From Chlorobiaceae bacterium (GTDB lineage Bacteria; Bacteroidota; Chlorobiia; Chlorobiales; Chlorobiaceae): a DNA stretch of 59,602 bases. The DNA lies in contig JAFGER010000001.1 in NCBI GenBank assembly GCA_016931495.1, forward strand, positions 1 to 59,602. Direction: 5' to 3'. The notes beneath the pieces are model-generated. The model saw nothing but the letters and a program-made list of their open reading frames with translations, had not been told where the DNA came from and did not search any database. Shown piece after piece: positions 50,240 to 58,010 of this stretch (positions are counted from its first letter, which is position 1; every line of letters begins with the position of its first letter). Both the position numbers and the translations under genes were made by a program.

Positions 50240-51467
50240 CAATCTGCATCCGCAATCGATGTGCCCCGCATTCGGCGGGTTGCGCGTGCTCATGCGCATC
50301 GACGGCGCGCAGGTCTGCATGGTTGCCGACCAGGGCTGCCTGTACGGACTCACCTTCGTGTCGCACTTCTACGCGGCGCGGCGCTCGATTGTGTCGCCGG
50401 AGCTGATGAACGTGCAGATTTCAGGCGGCACGATGATCGACGACGTGCGCCGCACCATCGAACAGATTGCCGAAGACCCGGCGGTTCGCTTCATTCCGGT
50501 GGTGAGCACCTGCGTCGCGGAGACAGCGGGCATCGCCGAGGAGCTGCTGCCGAAGAAGGTGGGAAACGCCGAGGTGTTGCTGGTGCGGCTTCCGGCGTTC
50601 CAGATCAGGACGCACCCGGAGGCGAAGGATGTGGCTGTGTCGTCGCTGGTGAAGCGGTTCGGCGCGTTCGGTGAGCCGAAAAAGGGCAAGACGCTCGTGG
50701 TGCTTGGCGAAATTTTCCCGGTCGATGCGATGATGATCGGCGGTGTTCTGCAGAAGATCGGCGTCGAGTCGGTCGTCACGCTGCCCGGCGCTGACCTCGA
50801 CGACTACGTGCAGGCGGGACGCGCGTCGGCCTGCGCGGTGCTGCATCCGTTCTACGAACGCACGGCGACGCTTTTCGAGTCGGCGGGCGTGAAGATCGTG
50901 GGCGGCAACCCCATCGGCGCGAACGCCACCGGACAGTGGATCGAGCGGATCGGCGAAGCGCTCGACCTCGATCCGGCGACCGTCAAAACCGTAGCCGAAG
51001 AGGAGCGGCAGAAGGCCAAAGGGGTGATGGCCGGGTTCGCGCAAAAGCTGCAAGGCTCGGTGATTGTCGCGGGCTACGAGGGCAACGAGTTGCCGCTGGT
51101 GCGCCTGTTGCTCGAAGCGGGCCTCGACGTGCCGTACGCCTCGACCTCCATCGCCCGCACCGCGCTCGGCGAGGAGGATCACCGCCTGCTCACAATGCTC
51201 GGCACGGAGGTGCGCTACCGCAAATACCTCGAAGAGGACATGCAGGCCGTGCTGGAGCACAAGCCCGACCTGGTCATCGGCACCACCTCGCTCGACAGCT
51301 TCGCCAAGGAGCACGGCATCCCGGCGATCTACTACACCAACAACATCTCCGCCCGCCCGATCTTCTTCGCCTCCGGCGCTGCCTCGGTGCTTGGCATGAT
51401 CGCGGGATTGATCGAAAAGCGCGAGATTTACGGGAGGATGAAGGAGTACTTCATGCCGACGGAGTGA
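50208..51467 (+). CDS. bchY: chlorophyllide a reductase subunit Y
   Basis: The 419-residue protein belongs to the nitrogenase-like reductases; with BchX and BchZ it reduces ring B of chlorophyllide a on the route to bacteriochlorophyll a. It has MCPAFGGLRVLMR, CLYGLTFVSHFYAARRS and VVSTCVAETAGI. The three cysteines at 19, 44 and 102 have spacings of 25 and 58, the same as the cluster ligands I recall for Rhodobacter BchY. The start ATG at 50208 lies inside the HU/SPOR gene; ATG 50220 is also possible. The last 20 codons recur at 52189-52248 beyond vapBC. bchX and bchZ are not in the window. Confidence 0.9.
   Translation: MSFCMEKKACNNLHPQSMCPAFGGLRVLMRIDGAQVCMVADQGCLYGLTFVSHFYAARRSIVSPELMNVQISGGTMIDDVRRTIEQIAEDPAVRFIPVVSTCVAETAGIAEELLPKKVGNAEVLLVRLPAFQIRTHPEAKDVAVSSLVKRFGAFGEPKKGKTLVVLGEIFPVDAMMIGGVLQKIGVESVVTLPGADLDDYVQAGRASACAVLHPFYERTATLFESAGVKIVGGNPIGANATGQWIERIGEALDLDPATVKTVAEEERQKAKGVMAGFAQKLQGSVIVAGYEGNELPLVRLLLEAGLDVPYASTSIARTALGEEDHRLLTMLGTEVRYRKYLEEDMQAVLEHKPDLVIGTTSLDSFAKEHGIPAIYYTNNISARPIFFASGAASVLGMIAGLIEKREIYGRMKEYFMPTE
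51408..51467 (+). repeat. direct repeat copy 1 (bchY 3' end)
   Basis: These 60 bp are the last 20 codons of bchY including the stop (LIEKREIYGRMKEYFMPTE). They recur at 52189-52248 with six differences, all at synonymous third positions. The copies bracket the vapBC pair. Confidence 0.9.
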
Positions 51468-51555
51468 GGGGGCTGACAGTTTCGTGAACTTCTGCGCATT
51501 TTGATTTGTTCTCTTCGATGGTTATCGTTGATATATATCATCAGGAGGGAAGCAC

Positions 51556-51789
51556 ATGGACACAGCGAAAATATTTACTTCGGGTCGCAGTCAGGCGGTT
51601 CGGTTGCCGAAAGAGTATCGGTTCGAGGGCAAAGAGGTGATCGTCCGGCATTTTGGCAACGGCGTCATTCTTCTGCCGTGTGACAAGCCCTGGGATATGC
51701 TCGAAGCGGCGCTGAACGAGTTCGAGCCGGGTTTTGAACTCGTGCGTGAGCAGCCGGAGTCGCAAACCCGCGAGGAGATCAAAGGATGA
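51556..51789 (+). CDS. vapB: VapB-type antitoxin
   Basis: The 77-residue protein has the AbrB/SpoVT swapped-hairpin DNA-binding pattern: [20 protein letters not shown] and then [15 protein letters not shown], with a C-terminal tail that would block the toxin. CAGGAGGGAAG precedes the ATG. It overlaps vapC by 4 bp. Confidence 0.9.
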   Translation: MDTAKIFTSGRSQAVRLPKEYRFEGKEVIVRHFGNGVILLPCDKPWDMLEAALNEFEPGFELVREQPESQTREEIKG

Positions 51790-52187
51790 TCTATCTGCTC
51801 GACACCAACATCTGCATCTACATCATCAACCAGAAACCGCCGCACGTTCTCGAACGCTTTCGCCGCGAGAGGCTGGGAGATATTGCCATATCGAGCGTTA
51901 CGGCGTCGGAGCTGACTTTTGGCGTTGTCAAAAGCGGTTCGGAGAAGAACCGGCAAGCGCTGGCTTTGTTCTTTGCTCCGCTCGAAATCCTGCCGTTTGA
52001 CGCTTCCGTGATCTGGCATTACGGAGAGATCAGAAGCGACCTCGAAAAGCGTGGCTCTCCGATTGGCTCCCACGACACCATGATCGCCGCCCACGCCAGA
52101 GCACTCGGCGCGGTGCTGGTAACGAACAACGTCAGGGAGTTCAGCAGGGTTGAAGGATTACGGGTGGAGAATTGGGCGGAGCTGTAG
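51786..52187 (+). CDS. vapC: VapC PIN-domain ribonuclease toxin
   Basis: The 133-residue PIN-domain RNase shows the acidic residues expected: [12 protein letters not shown] (Asp) at the start, [11 protein letters not shown] (Glu) near 41, and [20 protein letters not shown] (Asp) near 97, with [12 protein letters not shown] near the end. It is the toxin of the VapBC pair, likely cutting tRNA or rRNA. The stop lies one base before a second copy of the bchY 3' end, so the pair sits neatly within a duplicated gene end. Confidence 0.93.
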   Translation: MIYLLDTNICIYIINQKPPHVLERFRRERLGDIAISSVTASELTFGVVKSGSEKNRQALALFFAPLEILPFDASVIWHYGEIRSDLEKRGSPIGSHDTMIAAHARALGAVLVTNNVREFSRVEGLRVENWAEL

Positions 52188-52188
52188 A

Positions 52189-52248
52189 TTGATAGAGAAG
52201 CGGGAGATTTATGGGAGGATGAAGGAGTATTTTATGCCGACGGAGTGA
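52189..52248 (+). repeat. direct repeat copy 2 (diverged bchY 3' end)
   Basis: This 60-bp copy encodes the same 19 residues and stop as the bchY end but differs at six third-codon positions. No start codon leads into it. It is followed within 25 bp by a strong terminator, which was probably the original end of the bchY transcript. Confidence 0.9.
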
Positions 52249-52271
52249 GGTGGTTCGTTGGTGAGGATATG

Positions 52272-52302
52272 AAAAAAGCCGGGGGTTTCCCCGGCTTTTT
52301 TG
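52272..52302 (+). terminator. terminator hairpin, probably of the bchY transcript
   Basis: AAAAAAGCCGGGG-GTTTC-CCCGGCTTTTTT has a 12-13 bp stem and T-run. It serves the plus strand after vapBC and the bchY remnant; with its A-run it may also stop minus-strand transcripts. Confidence 0.85.
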
Positions 52303-52395
52303 TTGATATGGCTTTAGTTTGAACGAGGCCAAAGTGCTGTGCTTCAAGTTTCGCATTATAGCAGATTTGGGCTTAGCCCTTGTTGGATTTAGTTT

Positions 52396-53340
52396 TTATT
52401 CTGCAATTTCTACATCCACAGCTATATCGTCACCTTTGTCGTTTTGATCTATTCGGTATGATACTTTATCCCCTTCATTAAGGTCGTTAAAGTCAATACC
52501 ATTTACTGATTGATAGTGAAAAAACAAATTGTTAGGTGGTCTTCTGATAAAACCAAACCCATTTTTAAGCGTCATAATTTCACCTTGTTGTGCTTCGTTT
52601 TTTTCTTCTGTCGTGTTTGCTTTTTTGGGGAAAGTTGTCGTCTTATTAGCCACTTTTTTTTCGATTTTTTCCTGCGGCATAAAGAGATTGTTGATCGCAA
52701 AGCTTCCCTTCGCTACTCTGTTGTCAATTTCCTCGTGCATAGAAATCGGGTAGGTTACCACTTCCAAAAGGTCTTGAGACGTTCTTGTTACCCTTTCATT
52801 ACCATAGTCATCTCTGTATTTGAAATCCCAAGACAATAGCATAACACGCGTTCCCAATGTGTTTAGTTTTCGTATCAATGGAGTGTAATCTCCATCTGAG
52901 GCAACAAGAGCTAATACATTAAATCTCTTGTAATAAGCCAGTTCAAAAGCTTCAAGGGCAAGCCAAACATCAATGCCTTTTTCATGTTTTACGCCTGCAT
53001 TAGAGGTCTTGACGGGTAAATAATGAGTTGTAATTCCTTCTTTCATTAGAACGTCGTCGAACAGGCGATCATAATACAAAGAATTTGATCGTTCAGAAGC
53101 TTCCTTTGCGTTTAACCGTCCACGGAAATAATGAGCGTCAACGATTTGACAGTGTCTGTACCCCGAAGCATCTCCTTCCAGTTCAGCCACTTTATGTCGT
53201 ATATAGTCGTGAAGACCAGATATACTTATTCTCGATTTTCTATTGTGTATATAGGCGTAATAGTTGCTGACGTGTAAGAAATAATTTCCATCGTAGAACA
53301 CGCCAATTCGTGTCAATCTGTTGTCTTTGTCTGCACTCAT
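52396..53340 (-). CDS. NYN-domain (PIN-like) protein with C-terminal cold-shock-like domain
   Basis: This 314-residue protein fuses an NYN/LabA-type nuclease fold with a nucleic-acid-binding tail. The NYN part shows RIGVFYDGNYFLHVSNYYAY, KGIDVWLALEAFELAYYKRF with Asp, and ALVASDGDYTPLIRKL with two more acidic residues, so the active site looks complete. After a charged linker, GEIMTLKNGFGFIRRPPNNL starts a cold-shock/OB-like domain ending DIAVDVEI. It is AT-rich compared with neighbours, and the adjacent gap holds an IS3 remnant, so horizontal transfer is likely. It may cut RNA; its role is unknown. Confidence 0.8.
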   Translation of the reverse strand: MSADKDNRLTRIGVFYDGNYFLHVSNYYAYIHNRKSRISISGLHDYIRHKVAELEGDASGYRHCQIVDAHYFRGRLNAKEASERSNSLYYDRLFDDVLMKEGITTHYLPVKTSNAGVKHEKGIDVWLALEAFELAYYKRFNVLALVASDGDYTPLIRKLNTLGTRVMLLSWDFKYRDDYGNERVTRTSQDLLEVVTYPISMHEEIDNRVAKGSFAINNLFMPQEKIEKKVANKTTTFPKKANTTEEKNEAQQGEIMTLKNGFGFIRRPPNNLFFHYQSVNGIDFNDLNEGDKVSYRIDQNDKGDDIAVDVEIAE

Positions 53341-53400
53341 TTTGATTAAGTTATTTGGTTTGTGATCAAATTGCTTTCAACAATAGAGCGTCCTTCCCGT

Positions 53401-53571
53401 TTACAAGAACACTTTTTCTTGGCAAAATCTGTTTGCTTGAACTAGAAAATTTCCCGGTGTTAGCCTGCAGAGTGAGTCATGCGGTCGGATGGAATGGTAA
53501 TTCTCGCGCCATTGCTCGATGAATGCCAGGCCATTATCGACTGTTATTATTTCCGGTATTCCTTTTAGCTA
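53401..53571 (-). pseudogene. IS3-family transposase remnant (internal deletion)
   Basis: On the minus strand the frame reads GIPEIITVDNGLAFIEQWRE and NYHSIRPHDSLCRLTPGNF before stopping. The first part is the DNG core around the second catalytic Asp of IS3-family OrfB; the second is the C-terminal WRxxYN..RPHxSL motif. Normally about 50 residues separate them, so the catalytic Glu region is deleted, and a stop lies just upstream (TAG at 53571-53569). No inverted repeats are evident. The rest of the 53341-53717 gap shows only the frr terminator. Confidence 0.75.
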
Positions 53572-53665
53572 ATTCTTGCCAACACATTATTCCAATGTAA
53601 AAAAATGTAACGCCCTTACAAACTCATGAAGGGAATTTGCCGCACTCATCAAAAACAATAAACGC

Positions 53666-53691
53666 AAAAAGCCGGGGAAATCCCGGCTTTT
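53666..53691 (-). terminator. terminator of frr
   Basis: AAAAAGCCGGG-GAAA-TCCCGGCTTTTG forms a GC-rich hairpin 27 bp beyond the frr stop on the minus strand. Confidence 0.8.
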
Positions 53692-53717
53692 GCAATGGTG
53701 TCATCTTCAGAAAATCG

Positions 53718-54278
53718 TCAGACCTCCATGATCTCCTTTTCTTTCTGGGCGATCATTTCGGTGATCTTCTTTTCGTACTTGTGCAGAAGATCGTCGGCTT
53801 CCTTTTTTCCGCGTTTCAACTCGTCCTCGCCGATCTGCTTCTCTTTTTCGAGCTTCTCGACCTCGTGGATCATGTCGCGGCGATGGTTGCGCAGCGAGAC
53901 CTTGGAATCCTCACCGAACTTCTTGGTGAGCTTCACGAACTCCTTGCGGCGCTCTTCGGTGAGCGGGGGAATGCTGATGCGGATGTTCTGGCCGTCGGCT
54001 GAAGGGTTCAGGCCGAGACCGGCGTCGCGGATTGCGCGTTCGGTCGCGCCGACCATCGACTTGTCCCAAACCTGCACCGTGAGGGTGTGCACGTCGAGCA
54101 CGCCGACGTTGCCGACCTGCTTGAGCGGCATCTGCGATCCATAAGCCTCAACCTTGACCCGGTCGAGCAGCGCCGTGGTGGCCTTGCCGGTGCGGATCGA
54201 GGCGAGTTCGTGCTGGAAAGCCTCGATGGTTTTCTTCATGCGAGGCTCGATTTTCTGGATAACGTCCCTGACAGTCAT
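53718..54278 (-). CDS. frr: ribosome recycling factor
   Basis: The 186-residue factor splits post-termination ribosomes with EF-G. It shows MKKTIEAFQHELASIRTGKA, LLDRVKVEAYGSQMPLKQVG, ISIPPLTEERRKEFVKLTKK and SLRNHRRDMIHEVEKLEKEK, all family signatures. It lies 33 bp after rpmE on the same strand and is followed by a clear terminator. Confidence 0.97.
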   Translation of the reverse strand: MTVRDVIQKIEPRMKKTIEAFQHELASIRTGKATTALLDRVKVEAYGSQMPLKQVGNVGVLDVHTLTVQVWDKSMVGATERAIRDAGLGLNPSADGQNIRISIPPLTEERRKEFVKLTKKFGEDSKVSLRNHRRDMIHEVEKLEKEKQIGEDELKRGKKEADDLLHKYEKKITEMIAQKEKEIMEV

Positions 54279-54311
54279 GGCAGTATCGAATTGATTGTTT
54301 CAGGCAATCGC

Positions 54312-54536
54312 TCAGTTCGCGGCGGCTTTGGGAGCTGCTTTCGCGAAGCGCTTGTTGAAGCGTTCGACGCGGCCGGCGGTATCGACGAGCACCTGCTTGC
54401 CGGTGTAGAACGGGTGGCAGCTGCTGCAAATATCGACCTTGATGTTGTTGCGGGTGGAGCGGGTTTCGAAGCTGGCGCCGCAGTTGGCGCAGTTGACCGT
54501 AACTTTCGTATACTTTGGATGAATGTCTGCTTTCAT
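54312..54536 (-). CDS. rpmE: 50S ribosomal protein L31 (zinc-binding type)
   Basis: The 74-residue protein begins [20 protein letters not shown] and has [20 protein letters not shown], giving the C..C..CxxC zinc ligands of the C+ type L31. The tail is rich in Ala and Lys. It heads the rpmE-frr pair and is divergent from recG across about 95 bp. Confidence 0.97.
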   Translation of the reverse strand: MKADIHPKYTKVTVNCANCGASFETRSTRNNIKVDICSSCHPFYTGKQVLVDTAGRVERFNKRFAKAAPKAAAN

Positions 54537-54631
54537 GACCTTTTGGATTTCGTTGCCTTGGTGACAATAAACAATTGACCCGAAATAAAGTTATTTTTTC
54601 GCTCTTAAACAAGTAAAGACCGTAAATCTTC

Positions 54632-56749
54632 ATGCCTCCTTTTTCATCGTTGCAGAACATCAGGGGCGTGGGGCCGAAGCGTGCGGCAATTCTGGCGGAG
54701 GCGGGCCTGCGGTCGGTTGCCGATCTCTGCGACTACTTTCCGCGCCGGTACCTCGACCGCACCACGATTAAAAAAATCGGTGCGTTGCGTGACGGCGAAA
54801 CCGTGACCGTCGTGGGGAGCGTGACCGGCACGCGGCTCGAAGGCGGCGGCGGTCGCGGCGGCTCGCGCTTCAAGGCGCAGATCAGCGACGGGTCGGGCGT
54901 GCTCGAACTGACCTGGTTTCGGGGCGTGCACTACTTCTCGAAAACCATCCACGTGGGCGACCTCTTCGCGGCGCACGGGCGCGTCACCTTTTTCGGGCGC
55001 ACGCCGGGGATGCAGCATCCCGATTTCGACAAGCTTGGCGGCGATGAGGAGAGTGGCTGCGGGCATCGGGACGACGAGCTCTACAAGACCGGTGCGATCA
55101 TTCCGATCTATCCCACCACCGAGGCGATGAAGCAGGCTGGCCTCACGTCAGCGGCGTTGCGGGCGATTGTGCACCGGGCGTTCCGCGACCATCCGTTGCG
55201 CATCGTCGAGTACCTCACGCCGGAAATCATGGAGGCGCACGGGCTGATGCCTCTCGCCGAAGCGTACTGGCAGCTCCACTTTCCCGACTCCGCCGAAGCG
55301 CTCGAACGGGCGCGGTACCGCATGAAGTGGAGCGAGCTGTTCTTCGCGCAGCTCTTCTTCGCCCTGCGCCGTGCCGGGGAGCGCCGGAGCCTCGTTTCGG
55401 CGCGGTTCGAGCGCTCCGGCGAAAAGACCGCAGGCCTGCACGCGAGTCTGCCGTTCCAGATGACCGGCGACCAGAAGCGGGCCGTCAAGGAGATTTACCA
55501 CGATTTGCGCAGCGGCCGCCAGATGAACCGGCTGGTGCAGGGCGACGTCGGTTCGGGCAAGACGCTCGTGGCGCAGTTCGCCATGACGCTTGCGGTCGAT
55601 AACGGCTTGCAGGCGGCCTTCATGGCGCCGACCGAAATTCTCGCCTTCCAGCACTACATCGGCCTGAAGCGTGCGCTCGAACCGCTCGGCGTTACGGTGG
55701 CGCTCCTGACTGGCCGCCAGAAGAAAAAGCAGCGCGAGGAGCAGCTCGCCCGGCTCGAACAGGGCGAAATCGACATCGCGGTCGGCACGCACGCCATCAT
55801 CGAGGCTGGGGTGCGGTTCCGGCGGCTGGGGCTTGCGATTATCGACGAACAGCACCGCTTCGGCGTGATGCAGCGCAAGGCGTTGCAGGAGAAGGCCGAG
55901 AACCCGCACGTTCTGCTCATGACCGCCACGCCGATTCCGCGCACGCTCACGATGGGCATCTACGGCGACCTCGATGTCTCGATCATCGCCGAAATGCCCG
56001 CCGGGCGGCAGCCGATCCGCACCAGCCTGTGCCGCGAGGAGGACAAGGCGCGCCTCTACGAAGAGCTTCGCCGCGAGGTGCGAGAGGGGCGGCAGGCCTA
56101 CATCGTCTATCCGCTGGTCGAGGAGTCGGAGAAGATGGACCTGAAGGCGGCCACCGAGAGTTTCGAGCAGCTCAAAAGCGAGGTGTTCGCGGAGCTGCGG
56201 CTCGGGCTGATTCACGGCAAGCTTCCAGCCGAAGAGAAGGAAACGGTGATGGCGGCGTTCCGTAGCGGGCAGCTCGACATTCTGGTCGGAACGACGGTCA
56301 TCGAGGTCGGCGTCGATGTGCCCAACGCCACGGTGATGGTGATCGAGCACGCGGAGCGCTTCGGCATTTCGCAGCTCCACCAGCTTCGCGGGCGCGTCGG
56401 GCGCGGCAAGCACGCATCGTCGTGCTACCTCGTCTATGCCAAAATGGCCGGTGACGCCAAAGAGCGGCTGCACGCAATGGCCGCCACCAGCGACGGCTTC
56501 CGGCTCTCCGAGATCGACCTCCAGCTTCGCGGCGCGGGCAACATGCTCGGCCGTGAACAGTCCGGCACGGCAAGCAGCCTCAGGATCGCCGACCTGATGA
56601 CCGACGGCGAAATCATGCGCTCGGCGCGGGCGGCCGCCTTCGAGCTGGTCGAAAAGGACGAGACGCTCTCCCATCCCGCCCACGCACTTCTCCGCGACTA
56701 CTACCACACCCACTTCCGCAAGCGCATCTCGCTGGCCGACGTGGGGTGA
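54632..56749 (+). CDS. recG: ATP-dependent DNA helicase RecG
   Basis: The 705-residue helicase remodels stalled replication forks and branched DNA. An N-terminal wedge/OB domain (to about 270) is followed by the SF2 motor: LVQGDVGSGKTLVAQFA near residue 309, MAPTEILAFQHY, LAIIDEQHRFGVMQRKAL (DEQH) and LMTATPIPRTLTM, then LIHGKLPAEEKE, TTVIEVGVDVPNATVMVIEH and QLHQLRGRVGRGKHAS. The C-terminal end is normal. It stands alone on the plus strand. Confidence 0.97.
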   Translation: MPPFSSLQNIRGVGPKRAAILAEAGLRSVADLCDYFPRRYLDRTTIKKIGALRDGETVTVVGSVTGTRLEGGGGRGGSRFKAQISDGSGVLELTWFRGVHYFSKTIHVGDLFAAHGRVTFFGRTPGMQHPDFDKLGGDEESGCGHRDDELYKTGAIIPIYPTTEAMKQAGLTSAALRAIVHRAFRDHPLRIVEYLTPEIMEAHGLMPLAEAYWQLHFPDSAEALERARYRMKWSELFFAQLFFALRRAGERRSLVSARFERSGEKTAGLHASLPFQMTGDQKRAVKEIYHDLRSGRQMNRLVQGDVGSGKTLVAQFAMTLAVDNGLQAAFMAPTEILAFQHYIGLKRALEPLGVTVALLTGRQKKKQREEQLARLEQGEIDIAVGTHAIIEAGVRFRRLGLAIIDEQHRFGVMQRKALQEKAENPHVLLMTATPIPRTLTMGIYGDLDVSIIAEMPAGRQPIRTSLCREEDKARLYEELRREVREGRQAYIVYPLVEESEKMDLKAATESFEQLKSEVFAELRLGLIHGKLPAEEKETVMAAFRSGQLDILVGTTVIEVGVDVPNATVMVIEHAERFGISQLHQLRGRVGRGKHASSCYLVYAKMAGDAKERLHAMAATSDGFRLSEIDLQLRGAGNMLGREQSGTASSLRIADLMTDGEIMRSARAAAFELVEKDETLSHPAHALLRDYYHTHFRKRISLADVG

Positions 56750-56790
56750 AAGGGGGATCCTTTTCGGTCATTGAAATCGGTGACGTTGTC

Positions 56791-56934
56791 GGGACAACCC
56801 TCGCGGTTGCCCTTTTTCGGCATTATCGAACATGTGGTGGTGCACCTGGGCAGGCGCAAGGCCTGCCCCTACAAGGATGGTTGAATTTTCAGCAGAAATT
56901 CCATTGACGTAGGGGCAATCCCTTGCGGTTGCCC
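56791..56934. repeat. three GGGCRACC-type palindromes between recG and the PAP2 gene
   Basis: Units are GGGACAACCCTCGCGGTTGC near 56791, GGGCAGGCGCAAGGCCTGCC near 56848 and GTAGGGGCAATCCCTTGCGG near 56909. Two end in or begin with GCCCCTAC. A further CGGGATGCCATGCGCCCGTA unit is near 56983. The 298-bp gap holds no gene. Confidence 0.65.
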
Positions 56935-57047
56935 TTTTGCGAATGCGCCCCGGAACCATGTCGGCACATCCCGACTTGTCGGGATGCCATGCGCCCGTAC
57001 GAGGGCAAAGGTAGGGTTGTGCCGTGGCGGGTTTTATGCCTGCCTGT

Positions 57048-57767
57048 TCACTGGCCGGGAAGATCAAAGTTTTTCCGGATGACCTTGACGATGGTTTCAA
57101 CCATGCTTCTCAGGCCCGGGAAGAGGTTGTAGGCTTCTGCGATAAAAAGCATCAGCATGGCGCTGATGATGTTGAGCCGGTTCTGTGATGATTCGAGCAG
57201 CATTTCGATTTTGCCGCGGATAAAGGCCGGGTTGTCGAACAGCAGCACCACAGCCGGAGCAATGACCAGCGAGCCGAGAATATCCGACGGGTAGTGCCAG
57301 CCGAGGGCGACCCGGCAAAGCCCCGCGCTGAGGAGCGACCAGAGGAGAACCGCGATACCCATCCGCTTGTTCAGCAGAAAAATCGTCGTTGACAGCGCGA
57401 AGTAGAGCATGGCTGTATCGCTCGGAAAAGAGCTGTTGTGATCCCATGTTTGCGTGGCCATGTGCAGGGTGAGGGCGGGGTCGAGCACGGGGCGCGTGTG
57501 CACGTGAAACAGATATTGTGTTGCAACCGAGATGCCGACAGCCACGCAGGTTGCCAGAAGGCCTGTCAGAATGCGGCTGCGCCGTTCAGTGGAGTCGTTG
57601 CCAAACCAGAGAAGCAGCAAAGGAAAAAAGACAGGAAATCCTCGAAGAAGGGGGTTTTCACCAACGTTATAGACCAGCAGTCTGAAGAGTCTGTTTCCGG
57701 CGCCGTTTCCGGCAAGAAAGTCGCTGAGTCCCGTCACGATGGCGGTATCCAGAGTGCTGATGTTCAT
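57048..57767 (-). CDS. PAP2-family membrane phosphatase
   Basis: The 239-residue protein has about five membrane helices and the PAP2 layout. Motif 1 is reduced to VHTRPVLDP, motif 2 reads SSFPSDTAMLYFA and motif 3 reads CRVALGWHYPSDILGS. The motif-3 Arg, nucleophile His and Asp are present, but motif 2 has Thr where a catalytic His is usual and motif 1 lacks the usual Lys. It could be a lipid (undecaprenyl or phosphatidyl) phosphatase with a changed active site. The start MNISTLDTAIVTG is chosen to avoid an unlikely Phe-rich leader. Confidence 0.8.
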   Translation of the reverse strand: MNISTLDTAIVTGLSDFLAGNGAGNRLFRLLVYNVGENPLLRGFPVFFPLLLLWFGNDSTERRSRILTGLLATCVAVGISVATQYLFHVHTRPVLDPALTLHMATQTWDHNSSFPSDTAMLYFALSTTIFLLNKRMGIAVLLWSLLSAGLCRVALGWHYPSDILGSLVIAPAVVLLFDNPAFIRGKIEMLLESSQNRLNIISAMLMLFIAEAYNLFPGLRSMVETIVKVIRKNFDLPGQ

Positions 57768-58010
57768 CGTCGAAGGTGCGTTTGGGTACTCGTTAGTATA
57801 ATGCAGAAAAAAAAAGAAGAATGTAAGATATGTAATTTGCAAGATCGTTTCATGCTTGAATCAGATCAATGGAGGTTGCCTGGCAAGAGGCGTGGCTTCC
57901 GTAATGGCATCGAAAAAGCTTATATTCAATATTTTGCGCTCCTGCTCCGTTTCGTCCCGCCCGGGGTCGGTATGGCGGCGTGCGGGGGATAATCAGTTCA
58001 GACTTTTCGC

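Noticed and set aside
50208-51467. Other nitrogenase-like or dehydratase subunit (BchN, BchB, BchZ or HgdB type)
   Set aside because: The MCPAFG, CLYGLTFVSHFY and STCVAE cysteine spacing fits BchY best.
57846-57992. Small gene before rsgA
   Set aside because: The frame has no ribosome site, unusual composition and no recognisable features; it is treated as intergenic.
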